Source of the DNA: Acetobacterium woodii
GTDB lineage: Bacteria > Bacillota > Clostridia > Eubacteriales > Eubacteriaceae
Reading direction: 5' to 3'
DNA: 64,000 nt
NCBI GenBank assembly: GCA_016213825.1
Contig: JACQZP010000026.1
Span: forward strand, 186,001 to 250,000
The stretch's first letter is position 1. Each line of letters starts with the position of its first letter. Positions 1-9,588 of the stretch are shown here, piece after piece. The notes beneath the pieces were generated by a model. That model was not told where the DNA came from, made no database searches, and saw only the letters and a program-made list of their open reading frames with translations. The position numbers and the translations under genes are program-made.

Positions 1-939
1 GATGTGTTAGTTGCTAATGTCGAGAAATTGATAAAAAAAGAGAAAAAATACAAAAACGCCTATTTGAAAGATGTATTAACCGCTTCCTATACCAGACGTT
101 TTTTTGTAGAGCGATTTGCCCAGGAAAAAGCTCGGTTTCAACGTGACGGCATCGTTTTTTCAGTCGTGTTTATCGACTTGGACTATTTCAAGGAGATCAA
201 TGACAGCTTCGGGCATGTCTTTGGAGACGTTGTGTTAAAAAGTTTCGTGGCGGAATTTAAGACGAATTATCGGCCAACTGATCAAATTTTTCGATATGGA
301 GGGGATGAGTTCTTATTGCTTTTACCGGAAACCTCTGCGGTCGAAGCATTTAGGCTTGTCGAAAGAATCCGCCAAAAATTTCAACGCAAAGCATTTAATC
401 CGACAACCAATTCGCGCAAGGTTTTTATAACCTTTTGTGCCGGCATTACTGAATTTAATGGCGAAGACAAAACCCTTGAAGATGTCCTGGATGAAGCCGA
501 CCGCCAGTTGTATCGCTCCAAAGAACGGGGCCGCGCGTGTACCAGTTTTGTTGGTGATGCGATTGAAATCAGCAATGAAAAGAAAAGAGTGTTGATTTGC
601 GATGACTCGTCAACCGTCAGCAAGCTCATTAAAGCCCGACTCTGCCGTTTAGGTCTGGAGACTCAAGCTGTTGTGACCGGGAAAGATGCCCTGACCCTTT
701 TTCCTGATTTTAAACCGCATTTATTAATATTGGATATTATTCTACCGGATTTAAATGGTGTCGAGGTGCTAAAAGAAATCCGCCGCATCGCGAAGGAAAA
801 ACAGGTCAAGGTGATCCTGATCAGCGTTAAAAGTTTAGGGGCAAAGGAGCAGGTGCTCAGCGAATTAGGCTATGATGACTATATCAAAAAACCGATCTCC
901 CTGCAACGGCTTGAGCAAAGTGTGAAGCGATTGCTTTAG
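1..939 (+). CDS. Diguanylate cyclase with C-terminal receiver domain (5' end outside window)
   Basis: The reading frame is open from the window edge, so the true start is probably upstream; the first in-window start codon is a GTG at base 4. A GGDEF domain occupies roughly residues 20-180, with the intact RYGGDEF active-site motif. An RxxD inhibitory site (RPTD) sits five residues before it, so an active, product-inhibited c-di-GMP synthase is expected. A CheY-like receiver follows at about residues 195-311, with the acidic pair CDD, the phospho-acceptor in LDIILPD and the conserved KP near the end. Receiver-GGDEF proteins are common, but here the receiver is C-terminal and further domains may lie upstream. 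The protein appears cytoplasmic in the visible part. No operon partner is visible; the next gene begins about 150 bases downstream. Confidence 0.88.
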   Translation, partial: DVLVANVEKLIKKEKKYKNAYLKDVLTASYTRRFFVERFAQEKARFQRDGIVFSVVFIDLDYFKEINDSFGHVFGDVVLKSFVAEFKTNYRPTDQIFRYGGDEFLLLLPETSAVEAFRLVERIRQKFQRKAFNPTTNSRKVFITFCAGITEFNGEDKTLEDVLDEADRQLYRSKERGRACTSFVGDAIEISNEKKRVLICDDSSTVSKLIKARLCRLGLETQAVVTGKDALTLFPDFKPHLLILDIILPDLNGVEVLKEIRRIAKEKQVKVILISVKSLGAKEQVLSELGYDDYIKKPISLQRLEQSVKRLL

Positions 940-1009
940 ATCGAGATTAAGCCCCCGCTGGTGATGATCAAGTGAGCGGAACCGGCATTTTTAAACAGTC
1001 GGTAAGCGG

Positions 1010-1070
1010 AGGGAAACTGCACCCAAAGCAACGATTGTTCGATGTTTTTTGATTTCGTAAATGTCTATAA
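1010..1070 (+). repeat. Family A repeat, right-end fragment
   Basis: This stretch matches the right half of the complete family A copies near 18.1 and 60.1 kb. It carries the shared words GAAACTGCACCCAAAGCAAC, GTTCGAT and a TTTCGTAAATG-like end. The left half is missing, so it is a decayed or truncated copy. It ends shortly before the ribosome site of the flavodoxin gene. Confidence 0.6.
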
Positions 1071-1091
1071 AATTTAAAATAAGGAGCTAAT

Positions 1092-1898
1092 ATGAAATTT
1101 TCAACCTTCTACTTTAGCGGCACCGGTAACACCAAATGGGCGGTGGAAGCTTTTAATGCCATCATCCGTGAAAAAGGCCACCAGGCAGAGCTGTTTTCGA
1201 TTGATCTGGGTGAAAATCTCACCGATGATCGGATCATCGCAATGGTCCGGGATTCCGACTGCATCGGCCTGGCCAATCCCATTTACGGCGGGGGCATACC
1301 ACCCATTATGAGTGATTTCCTCAACCGGCTAGTCACGATTCTCGGACCGCTCCAGACCCAAAAGAAAGCCTTTGTAATCAATACCTTTGGTTATGTCAAC
1401 GCCTTTGGCCCGAAAGAGATGGGAAAACTGCTGGCCGGTTCCGGCCTGGTGATGACTGCCTACGTCAACATTCAGCTATGCAACAATGTGAATACGACCA
1501 ATGCGGTTGACCGGGAGATGTTAAACAAACGGATGACCAAGGGGCAAATGGAGCTGACCCGGCTGGCGGACCGCCTGCTGTCTAATCGCAAGATGATCAA
1601 AGGGCATGGACCCCAGCTGATGATTGGTGCCATAATCCGAAAAAAAGTACCGGATGCGATTGGCCGACATTATCAGACTTTAAGTGTGAATGCGGAAACC
1701 TGTACTCAATGCATGGATTGCGTCAATCATTGCCCGACCCAGAGCATCCGCTTTGAAGAAGGGCAGGGGTTTACTTTTCTGCCAGGGTGTACGGCCTGCA
1801 TGCGTTGTTACAATTTCTGCCCAACCGGCTCCATCACCATGAATGGCAGCTACGCTGATCCTCTTGAGGTGCCCCGCTATCAGGGACCGGTGGAATGA
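1092..1898 (+). CDS. EFR1-family flavodoxin/ferredoxin fusion protein
   Basis: This 268-residue protein starts with a flavodoxin-like fold. The FMN phosphate loop is visible as FSGTGNTKWA at residues 8-17, and a second loop is NPIYGGG near residue 61. The C-terminus (about 200-255) carries two 4Fe-4S motifs, CTQCMDCVNHCP and CTACMRCYNFCP. This is the architecture of the EFR1 family of anaerobes, thought to move electrons between low-potential carriers, with substrate unknown. It is soluble and cytoplasmic. An AAGGAG site lies seven bases before the ATG. It appears to be transcribed alone; a hairpin followed by a T-rich stretch comes after it. Confidence 0.85.
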   Translation: MKFSTFYFSGTGNTKWAVEAFNAIIREKGHQAELFSIDLGENLTDDRIIAMVRDSDCIGLANPIYGGGIPPIMSDFLNRLVTILGPLQTQKKAFVINTFGYVNAFGPKEMGKLLAGSGLVMTAYVNIQLCNNVNTTNAVDREMLNKRMTKGQMELTRLADRLLSNRKMIKGHGPQLMIGAIIRKKVPDAIGRHYQTLSVNAETCTQCMDCVNHCPTQSIRFEEGQGFTFLPGCTACMRCYNFCPTGSITMNGSYADPLEVPRYQGPVE

Positions 1899-1904
1899 AT
1901 TAAG

Positions 1905-1968
1905 TCGGGATTCGGCCCTCGGACAAGCCCTTTAATCGAGGTTGCTATTCCCGAAATTTTATTTTTTA
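1905..1968 (+). terminator. Probable intrinsic terminator after the flavodoxin gene
   Basis: Nested pairing is visible: TCGGGA with TCCCGA outside and CCTCG with CGAGG inside, followed by ATTTTATTTTTT. The loop is long and the stem is interrupted, so strength is uncertain. Confidence 0.5.
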
Positions 1969-1995
1969 TCTGATAATGAAAAAATAAAAATCAGA

Positions 1996-2023
1996 TTGAA
2001 TTACCTTTGCAATGCGGTATAAT
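1996..2023 (+). promoter_or_regulatory. SigmaA-type promoter for the lipoprotein gene
   Basis: TTGAAT and a perfect TATAAT are separated by 16 bases and lie about 50 bases upstream of the lipoprotein start codon. Assigned by eye. Confidence 0.5.
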
Positions 2024-2072
2024 CAAATAATAAAAGCAAACTGAACTGATTATAACCGAGAGGAGACGCAGT

Positions 2073-2717
2073 ATGAAGAAAAATCAATTTGTTCGATGCA
2101 GCCAATGGATCCTGTTAGTTGTCTGTATCTTATTACTGACCGCCGGCTGCAACGGATCTGGTGAAGCCTGGGACGCTGGTCTCTTATCCAAGGATAATGA
2201 AGAAAGACCGCGGACCAGTGCTGAAGTGCTGATGTTATTTTCAAACTTATCCACCCGGTTTGACAACCTATTAGAATATTTGGATGGAACTGCTGAGGAT
2301 GAAAAAATGCAGCAGCTGATGCAACGTCTTCCAGAAGCGACCTTAATTAATCTGACCACTGGTGATTTGTTGGGCATTCAGTATAATCAGCAACAAATAG
2401 AAATGCTGACGGAAACAGCCACGGCTAGAGCGGCTGAGTTAAAGTCACTGTTACAGAAACAAAATGATAAGGGCGCTCCCCTATCGGCGAAACAGATCAT
2501 TCTGCTGGACCGGTTATTGGAAGAATATGCCAAAGATCTTGAAGAGCTGCTGCTAGACGCCGAGATGAGTAAAGCGAATCAGATGGATAATCTGGATCTT
2601 GAGACCCTGAAAGGCTTTTCAGCAGCAAAATTTATCGACATGCAGGGTTTGGAAATAGAAGCATTGAGTACCCTCAATGATTATCTCAAAGAAGTCAATC
2701 GGATTTTGAATGAATAA
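2073..2717 (+). CDS. Lipoprotein of unknown function
   Basis: The 214-residue product begins with a positively charged n-region, a hydrophobic core and the lipobox LTAGC (Cys at about residue 27), so it should be a lipid-anchored protein on the outer face of the membrane. The mature part is predicted to be largely alpha-helical, rich in Leu, Glu, Lys and Gln, with coiled-coil-like stretches and no enzyme motif that I recognise. The start has a GAGGAG site upstream and a good promoter. It is a single-gene unit between the flavodoxin gene and the convergent NRPS gene, with a bidirectional terminator behind it. No function can be assigned. Confidence 0.75.
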   Translation: MKKNQFVRCSQWILLVVCILLLTAGCNGSGEAWDAGLLSKDNEERPRTSAEVLMLFSNLSTRFDNLLEYLDGTAEDEKMQQLMQRLPEATLINLTTGDLLGIQYNQQQIEMLTETATARAAELKSLLQKQNDKGAPLSAKQIILLDRLLEEYAKDLEELLLDAEMSKANQMDNLDLETLKGFSAAKFIDMQGLEIEALSTLNDYLKEVNRILNE

Positions 2718-2754
2718 AATCGTGGTGTTAATGATCAAACTTTTAAGGACAAAG

Positions 2755-2791
2755 AAAAAAGCCCTAGGTTGGGCTTTTTTCTTTTTTTTTT
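2755..2791. terminator. Bidirectional intrinsic terminator between lipoprotein and NRPS genes
   Basis: A 10-bp perfect stem (AAAAAAGCCC with GGGCTTTTTT) and a 6-base loop are followed by a T-run on the plus strand. The minus strand also has a T-run, so it can end both convergent transcripts. Confidence 0.9.
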
Positions 2792-2795
2792 TATG

Positions 2796-5700
2796 CTAAT
2801 TCTCGTCAATATCGAAGAAACCCAATCCGTCCAGAGCTTTGATCGATTTGTGCATATAGGTTTCGTTGGTGATTGGCCAGCTGTGCCCAATCCGATACAG
2901 TACTTCGGTGGTGAACTGGTTATTGGGGTCGATGGGATAAATGGTGTTCGCCGTATCGCTTGTTAGATAGACAATCAGGCCGGAAATCGCCGGGGCAATT
3001 TCCGGATCGGCCATCCCGGCTTTGAGCGCTGTTTCAAAATCCTCATTGCTGACCACGGCAATGTCAAACCCGTAGGCATTCATTTCCTGCAGCACATCGG
3101 CCATGTAGACGGTGTGGTTGTTGTAGGGATGAAAAACCGTGAAGTCCGGGTTGGTTTCAGACAGCTTCAAAATAGCATGGGCGGTAGTGTCAATCGGGGA
3201 AAACTCGACTGGCTGGTTCATCGCGCTGACCGGGAATTTCTCGAGAATCTTATAGCCTTTGAGGCCCCGCATAAAACCGTTATGGAGGAAGTTGATCTGG
3301 AACTCGCCATCGCTGTTACGGCTCATCAGATTGCCCACCCGCATGATTTTGCCCCGCAGGCCCTGCTCGGCCACGGCCGCTAAAACCGCTCGTTCGGCCA
3401 GAAACTTAGAGTGAACATAGGCATTCTCCAGGCTTTGGTTGAAGTAGAGCTCATTTTCCCTGATCCGTTTATCCCGGGGTGGCGCTCCGTTGATGCCTTC
3501 CCCGGCAATGCTGACGGTGGAAATCTGGATCAGCTGCTGACCGGTTTGCTGGCACAGCTCAATCAGGTTTTCGACGCCGCGGACGTTGATTTTCTCCAGG
3601 GTATCATCGGCCACAAAATGTTTGACACAGGCGGCGCAATTGATGACGGTGTCGGCAGCCACGGCGGCCAGATTGGCGACGCTGTCTTTGTTGGTGATAT
3701 CGCCTTCGACACAGAAAATCCGCTTGCCGAAAAGTTCTTCATAATCCTGGTCGAAATAGTAGACCAGCATCGTTTTAATCCGCTGTTCCAGTGACCGGGC
3801 CTTGCCCTTGCGGATAAAGCAGGTGACCTTGCCGTCATAGTGATCGAGGAACTCTTTGAGAATATGGGTGCCTAAAAAACCGGTGGCGCCGGTTAAGATA
3901 ATATCACCCAGATGATTTTTTTTGATAGCACTCAAATTCTTGACGTCATTTTCTAAAAGAACTGGACCCAGTTTTTGATAGTCAAAGTTCTTGATGACAT
4001 CCTCAGGGTCGATGGTTTCGGCTTCGTGTTTTTCAATAAATTCGGCCAGATTTTTAACTGTTTTATACTCAAAAATATCGGCATAGGCTAGCGGGATCTG
4101 CTGGGTCAGGCATTTCATGGCGACCTTGGTCGCCGAAATCGAGGTACCGCCGATGGAAAAGAAATCGTCCAGCGTGCTGACGCTTTCCAGCCCCAGAGTG
4201 GCGGCAAAAATAGCCACCAGTTGCTCTTCCAGCGCGCTTTCCGGGGCCTGGTAAGCGGCGGTTTTGAGACCGGTTTCTGGTTTGGGCAGGGCTTTTTTAT
4301 CGACCTTGCCGCCGGGGGTTACCGGCATTTTATCCAGATGGACATAGAAGGTGGGAATCATATATTCGGGCAGCTGGGACAACAACAGATGATGCCAGAC
4401 CTTGGGGTCGAGCTCGCCTTCCGGCCGGGTGTAGTAACCGACAATATACTGGTTGCCGGCCTGTTCCAATACGTTGACGGCGGTTTCCTTGATGCCGGGA
4501 TGGGCGATCATGGCGCCTTCAATTTCGCTGAGTTCAATTCGGTAGCCGCGGATTTTAACCTGGGAATCGATCCGGCCGATGTATTCAATCAGGCCGTCGC
4601 CCCGACGACGGGCCATATCCCCGGTGCGGTACATCAGCTGATCGTCAGCGTCGCTGGCAAAGGGGTTTTGCACAAAAGCCGCGGCAGTTTTTTCGGGCAG
4701 ATTGTGATAGCCCCGGCCAATCTGGCGGCCAGCATGGCAGAGCTCCCCGGCGACGCCCACCGGCACCCGATTCATCTGCTCATCGACAATATAGGAACGG
4801 ACATTGAGCAGTGATTTCCCAATCGGAATGTTGCGGTATTCCTGATCGACGTTAAAAATCGTGGTTTCCACCGTGCTTTCGGTGGGGCCGTAGGCATTGA
4901 CTACGGTATAAGGGCGGTCGTAGTAATGTTTCAGTTTTTCACCGCCGACGACAATATGGGTCAGGCTGGAGTCCTCGGTCATATTGTCAATAATAATTTC
5001 GCCCATCTGGGTCGGGAAGACCGCCACGTTGATGGCTTCATCTTTTAATATCTGACACACCTTCACCGCATCCTTACGGTCATCTTCGGCAAACAGATAG
5101 AGGCAGGAACCGTTGGCCAGATAGGGGAAAATCCCGACCACCGAAGCATCAAAGCAGAAGCTGGAATACTGGGCACAGTGGGTCTGCTCCGTGACCTGCT
5201 GACTAATGGTTTCGTTAAGGATCAAATTGGACAGATTACCATGGTTAATCATGACGCCCTTGGGTTTACCGGTGGAACCGGAGGTGTAAATCATATAGGC
5301 CAGGTCATCCGGCGAGGGTTTGGCCGCCGTCCAGCTTTTATCAGGTTGCAGCGGGATGTTGGCGGCGATGGCATCCAGATTGATGGTCTGTTTCTGGTAA
5401 AAGCGGGTCAACTCCTGATACGCATCCACATACAGTAGCATGGCAGCATCGGAATCTTCCAGCATATAGCGCAGTCGGTCTTCCGGGTATTCCGGATCCA
5501 GCGGCACATAGGCCCCGCCAGCCTTCATGGCAGCGACCACGCCGATGATAAACTCCCGGGTGCGGCCGGACAGCACCCCGACAAAATCTTCTTTTTTGAC
5601 CCCGGCGGCCAACAGTTGCACTGCTAACGCATCCGAAGTGGCATCCAGCTGGGCATAGGTGATGCTGCCGCGTTTATCCTTGACCGCCAGATGATCCGGG

Positions 5701-8700
5701 TATTTTGCGGCCGCTGCACAAAACAGATCGACAAAGGTCTGGCCGTAAAATCGCGGATCATTGACCATTTCCCGGTCTTCATCAAAGAGCAGCTGGATCT
5801 GGGACAGCTCATCGCCGTTTAACACCTGTTCGGCAGCCAGAGCAAGGTTAGTCAGCAGGGCATTGATGGAGCTGTCTTCGTACATGTCACCCCGGAAAGC
5901 GGAACTGAAATGGTAGACCCCATCCCGGATGGTAATGGCGACGGAAATCGGGGCGATGGCGCCTTCGCTCATGACTTCCAGGCACTCACAGGGCAGCCCG
6001 GCGAGGGTGTCAAATTCGAAATCGTCGCCCTGATAGGCCAGTAGAATATCGGGGCTGATGCCAAAGCTACGGCTGATTTCGGCAAAGGAATACAGATCGT
6101 GATCCATGCTATCCATCAGCTGATTTTTGGTGGCGGTCAAAAGCTCGGCGGCACTCGCTTCCAGATTGCAGTAAACCGGCAGGGTTTTAACATACATCCC
6201 CAGCGATCGGGCGGTGCGGGAATCATTCCGGCCGTTGTAAATGGTGGTAAAGACGCTGTGGTTTTTGTAATTATAGCGGCCTAAAACATAACCGAACACG
6301 CCCACAAAAAAAGCATTGGGGGTGAGGTTCTGAGCCTGGCAATAGGCGGTCACGGCGGCAACATCCAGCTCTTCGGGGATCAGGCTGATTTCACCGAGAT
6401 GCGGAGTTTCATCGCTTTTATCCGGGCCGGGCAGGAAGTGACTGTCGCAGCCTTCAAAGATCCCGGCGTAATAGGCTTTGGCCTGGTTATAATCGTCGGT
6501 TGCCCGGTTCTGCTGTTCCTCCAGGGCGGCTTCAAAACTGCTGTAGCTTTCCGGCGCCAGGGTTTCCCCGGCATAGGCACGGTTGATATCCTCAACCAGA
6601 ATGGCCAGGGATGTGCCGTCACAGATCATATGGTGGATATCGATAAAGAAATAGTTGCCGGTTTTGGTCTGGTAAAGGGCGGCATTAAACAGCCGGCCAT
6701 CAATCAGTTTAAAGGGGGTGACCAGTTTATCCCGCTCCATAAAATCTTTTATCCGCACCGTAAAAGGCGCTTCATCCCGACGCCGCTGCATAATTTCTCC
6801 GGCATCATCCATAAAGAACCGGGTTTTGATATAGGCATGGGCTTCAATTGTCGCTTCGATGGCGGTTTTCAGCCGGTTCAGATCGACGACGTCATGAAGT
6901 TTAAATAGAAAGGGAATATGGTAAACCAGTTCCGTGGGCTTGGCCATGGACTCCACAAACAGCGCCATCTGGGTCTGGGAAACGGGGTAGGCATCCAGTT
7001 TGGCGGCGGTTGACGCCGGAATGGCAGCGGCCGTTTTAAGGAAGGCTTCCAGTTTGACCACGGTATTATGTTCCTTTAAATCCCGGGTTTTGACCACCAC
7101 CCCAAAAGCATTGGAGAGGCTGACATTTAAAGCCAGGGTGCCGATGGAGGTCAGCCCGGCGTCATGGAGGTCGGTGGTGATGCCGAACTGGTCATGGCCG
7201 AGAATTTTGGCGATGCAGTCGTAGATCTGCTGCTGGGTATCGCTTTCCGGGGCGACCATCTGTTCCTGCTTTTTCACCGGCAGCGGCAACGCTTTTTTAT
7301 TGACCTTCAGATTCTGATTCAGCGGGATCGCCTCGATCTGCATCGTTACCGCCGGCACCATATACGGTGGTTTTTCGGTTTCAATAAAGGCGTTCAGGGC
7401 CGAAATATCAATGGCAGTGTCAGCCACGATGTAGGCAGTAATGTACTTACCGCCCACCGCCTGGTCATAGGCCACCACCGTGGCATCATTAATGCCGGGG
7501 TATTGGCGGATCACCGCTTCGATTTCGGTCAGTTCCACCCGGAAGCCGCGGATTTTAACCTGAGCGTCCCGGCGGCCGACAAATTCAATATTGCCGTCAG
7601 GCAGATACCGGACAATGTCGCCGGAATAATAGATCCGGTCATAGGGAGCCTCATCACAATAGGGATTTTTACCGAAAGCCGCCGCCGTGGCGTCCGGGCG
7701 GTTTAAATAACCCCGACCCACATGGCTCCCGGCGATACACAGCTCTCCGGGCACCCCGATGGGCACCTGGCGCTGATAGCGATCCAGAATGTACATCTTG
7801 ACGTTATCCAGGGCCCTGCCGATGGGAATGTTGTCGTAGTCGCCATCGACCAGAAAGCTGGTGGCAATAACGGCGGTTTCGGTTGGGCCATAGAGGTTGT
7901 GAAAATGGTATTGGGGCGGGTGGATCGCGGCCAGTTTTTCGCCGCCGGTGGAGAGATGTTTCAGGGAGTGGTTGTCAATATTTTCGGCAAACTGCCGGCC
8001 CACCTGGGTGGTCATAAAGGCGTGGGTGATCCCGTTGGCTTCAAAATAATCATTCAGCCGCAGCAGATCAAGACGGATTTCATCTGGAATGATATGCAGC
8101 GTGCCGCCCACGGTCAGGGCCGGATAGGTATCCATAATATTGGCGTCAAAGCCAAAGCTGGCGTAGGCAGCCACTCTGGCGGTTTCGTCCAGCTCGTAAT
8201 AGCGGTTATACCAGTGGCAGAAGGATACCACATTGCGGTGTTCCAGCATCACGCCCTTGGGAACGCCGGTGGAGCCGGAGGTGTACAGCATGACAAACAA
8301 ATCCTCGGGGCGGGGATCTTCCAGCACCAGATCGCTGTCAGCCAGGGTGGGGATGTCTTTGGTGAGAATAACCTGGCCGGTGAATTCGAGCACCAGCGCC
8401 AGCATCGCTTCATCGGCAATCATCAGTTGGGCAGCGGTATCCTTGATCATAAACGCCAGCCGATCCATCGGATAGGTAGGATCCAGCGGCTGATAGGCGG
8501 CTCCGGCTTTGAGCACCCCAATCGAGGCAATGGTCATGGTTTCGCATTTAGGCAGCAGAATCGGGACAATGTCCTCCTGGCCAATGCCCCGGCTTTTGAG
8601 ATGTTTGGCCAGTCGGTCGGTGAGCGCATCCAGCTCCTGATAGCTCAGCCGGATATCCTGATAAACCAGGGCGGTCTGATCTGGTGTTTTTTTGGCCTGG

Positions 8701-9521
8701 TTGCGCAGCATGTCCACCATCGTCAGGGTGGTATCGTAGGGCACCTCGGTGCGGTTGAACCTTTCGCAGTGCTGGCGGTCGGCTTCGGAAATCAGGGGGA
8801 TTTCAAGCAGTTTGTTGGCGGTCAGAAAACTTCGGATCGTGGTTTCAAACAGCGTGGCAAAGCGCTGGATGGTTTCTTCTCTATATAAATCACTACGGTA
8901 GTGTAGACTGATGGTAAAAATTTCTTTTTCAGGTGAAATTCTTTTAGATGATACAACCGCCGCCAGATGGGCATGACCCAGATTAAGGGGGGCAGCGGCT
9001 TCCTGAAAGACAAACAGTACATCGGCGTTGACGTTTAGCTCCCCGGCTAGCTTTTCAAAGGAGCAGGCATTGTGAGAGGTGGTTTCCATATAATTGGACT
9101 GAACCGTGCTAAGGTAGTCAGTGATCAGGCGGTCTTCGTCAATTTTCAGGTAAATGGGCAGAATGGGCGCCCCGTCATTTTCCGGAGCTAGGCAGAAAAC
9201 ACTTTCGTCCTGACCGGTAAATTTGGCCAGGGTATAAGCAAATGCACCCATAAAAAAGGTATTTTGATCGAGTTTATTGATGGTCAAAAATTTGAGGATT
9301 GCAGTTGGGGTATCGATATCGGCAAAAGCGATACTGATCGAGGCATTGGGGACGGCGACCTGGTTGCTGTTCTCGGGATAATCATAAATTGGGTTCGAAT
9401 CGGTTTCCAGTCCGGCGAAAATCTGGTCAAAATAATTAAAGCTCTCGATTGCCAGCGCTTCATTTGCTGTGTCGTCGGCGGTTGCGGATGTTGTGGGATA
9501 ACGGTCATTGAAGTTTTTCAT
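2796..9521 (-). CDS. Dimodular non-ribosomal peptide synthetase with reductase release domain
   Basis: The 2241-residue enzyme reads, in order: a partial condensation domain (about 1-255, no HHxxxDG motif visible), adenylation domain 1 (about 270-755, YTSGSTGVPKG near 417), carrier 1 (Ser in GLTSIG near 790), a full condensation domain (HHMICDG near 964), adenylation domain 2 (YTSGSTGKPKG near 1415), carrier 2 (GGTSIS near 1792) and a reductase domain (about 1873-2241). The reductase has the Rossmann loop TGATGFLG, a Ser-containing QISTVS strand and YVHSK as the YxxxK catalytic pair. A dipeptidyl thioester should therefore be released by NAD(P)H reduction as an aldehyde or alcohol rather than hydrolysed. 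My manual eight-position specificity readings are D-A-M-F-L-T-L-V (A1) and D-A-V-V-I-V-A-V (A2); I cannot assign substrates from them. A phosphopantetheinyl transferase gene precedes it in the same operon. No transporter or other tailoring gene is adjacent. Confidence 0.95.
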   Translation of the reverse strand: MKNFNDRYPTTSATADDTANEALAIESFNYFDQIFAGLETDSNPIYDYPENSNQVAVPNASISIAFADIDTPTAILKFLTINKLDQNTFFMGAFAYTLAKFTGQDESVFCLAPENDGAPILPIYLKIDEDRLITDYLSTVQSNYMETTSHNACSFEKLAGELNVNADVLFVFQEAAAPLNLGHAHLAAVVSSKRISPEKEIFTISLHYRSDLYREETIQRFATLFETTIRSFLTANKLLEIPLISEADRQHCERFNRTEVPYDTTLTMVDMLRNQAKKTPDQTALVYQDIRLSYQELDALTDRLAKHLKSRGIGQEDIVPILLPKCETMTIASIGVLKAGAAYQPLDPTYPMDRLAFMIKDTAAQLMIADEAMLALVLEFTGQVILTKDIPTLADSDLVLEDPRPEDLFVMLYTSGSTGVPKGVMLEHRNVVSFCHWYNRYYELDETARVAAYASFGFDANIMDTYPALTVGGTLHIIPDEIRLDLLRLNDYFEANGITHAFMTTQVGRQFAENIDNHSLKHLSTGGEKLAAIHPPQYHFHNLYGPTETAVIATSFLVDGDYDNIPIGRALDNVKMYILDRYQRQVPIGVPGELCIAGSHVGRGYLNRPDATAAAFGKNPYCDEAPYDRIYYSGDIVRYLPDGNIEFVGRRDAQVKIRGFRVELTEIEAVIRQYPGINDATVVAYDQAVGGKYITAYIVADTAIDISALNAFIETEKPPYMVPAVTMQIEAIPLNQNLKVNKKALPLPVKKQEQMVAPESDTQQQIYDCIAKILGHDQFGITTDLHDAGLTSIGTLALNVSLSNAFGVVVKTRDLKEHNTVVKLEAFLKTAAAIPASTAAKLDAYPVSQTQMALFVESMAKPTELVYHIPFLFKLHDVVDLNRLKTAIEATIEAHAYIKTRFFMDDAGEIMQRRRDEAPFTVRIKDFMERDKLVTPFKLIDGRLFNAALYQTKTGNYFFIDIHHMICDGTSLAILVEDINRAYAGETLAPESYSSFEAALEEQQNRATDDYNQAKAYYAGIFEGCDSHFLPGPDKSDETPHLGEISLIPEELDVAAVTAYCQAQNLTPNAFFVGVFGYVLGRYNYKNHSVFTTIYNGRNDSRTARSLGMYVKTLPVYCNLEASAAELLTATKNQLMDSMDHDLYSFAEISRSFGISPDILLAYQGDDFEFDTLAGLPCECLEVMSEGAIAPISVAITIRDGVYHFSSAFRGDMYEDSSINALLTNLALAAEQVLNGDELSQIQLLFDEDREMVNDPRFYGQTFVDLFCAAAAKYPDHLAVKDKRGSITYAQLDATSDALAVQLLAAGVKKEDFVGVLSGRTREFIIGVVAAMKAGGAYVPLDPEYPEDRLRYMLEDSDAAMLLYVDAYQELTRFYQKQTINLDAIAANIPLQPDKSWTAAKPSPDDLAYMIYTSGSTGKPKGVMINHGNLSNLILNETISQQVTEQTHCAQYSSFCFDASVVGIFPYLANGSCLYLFAEDDRKDAVKVCQILKDEAINVAVFPTQMGEIIIDNMTEDSSLTHIVVGGEKLKHYYDRPYTVVNAYGPTESTVETTIFNVDQEYRNIPIGKSLLNVRSYIVDEQMNRVPVGVAGELCHAGRQIGRGYHNLPEKTAAAFVQNPFASDADDQLMYRTGDMARRRGDGLIEYIGRIDSQVKIRGYRIELSEIEGAMIAHPGIKETAVNVLEQAGNQYIVGYYTRPEGELDPKVWHHLLLSQLPEYMIPTFYVHLDKMPVTPGGKVDKKALPKPETGLKTAAYQAPESALEEQLVAIFAATLGLESVSTLDDFFSIGGTSISATKVAMKCLTQQIPLAYADIFEYKTVKNLAEFIEKHEAETIDPEDVIKNFDYQKLGPVLLENDVKNLSAIKKNHLGDIILTGATGFLGTHILKEFLDHYDGKVTCFIRKGKARSLEQRIKTMLVYYFDQDYEELFGKRIFCVEGDITNKDSVANLAAVAADTVINCAACVKHFVADDTLEKINVRGVENLIELCQQTGQQLIQISTVSIAGEGINGAPPRDKRIRENELYFNQSLENAYVHSKFLAERAVLAAVAEQGLRGKIMRVGNLMSRNSDGEFQINFLHNGFMRGLKGYKILEKFPVSAMNQPVEFSPIDTTAHAILKLSETNPDFTVFHPYNNHTVYMADVLQEMNAYGFDIAVVSNEDFETALKAGMADPEIAPAISGLIVYLTSDTANTIYPIDPNNQFTTEVLYRIGHSWPITNETYMHKSIKALDGLGFFDIDEN

Positions 9522-9588
9522 CTAAGGTTATTCCTTCCTGAATAGCATATTTGGAGTTGAATCGATAAAGCCGTAGCTTTTTAGTTGG

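Noticed and set aside
7722-8888. A 388-codon open frame on the plus strand inside the NRPS gene, and other long frames opposite it
   Set aside because: They mirror the G+C-rich third positions of the NRPS coding strand, have no ribosome site and encode no recognisable domain.
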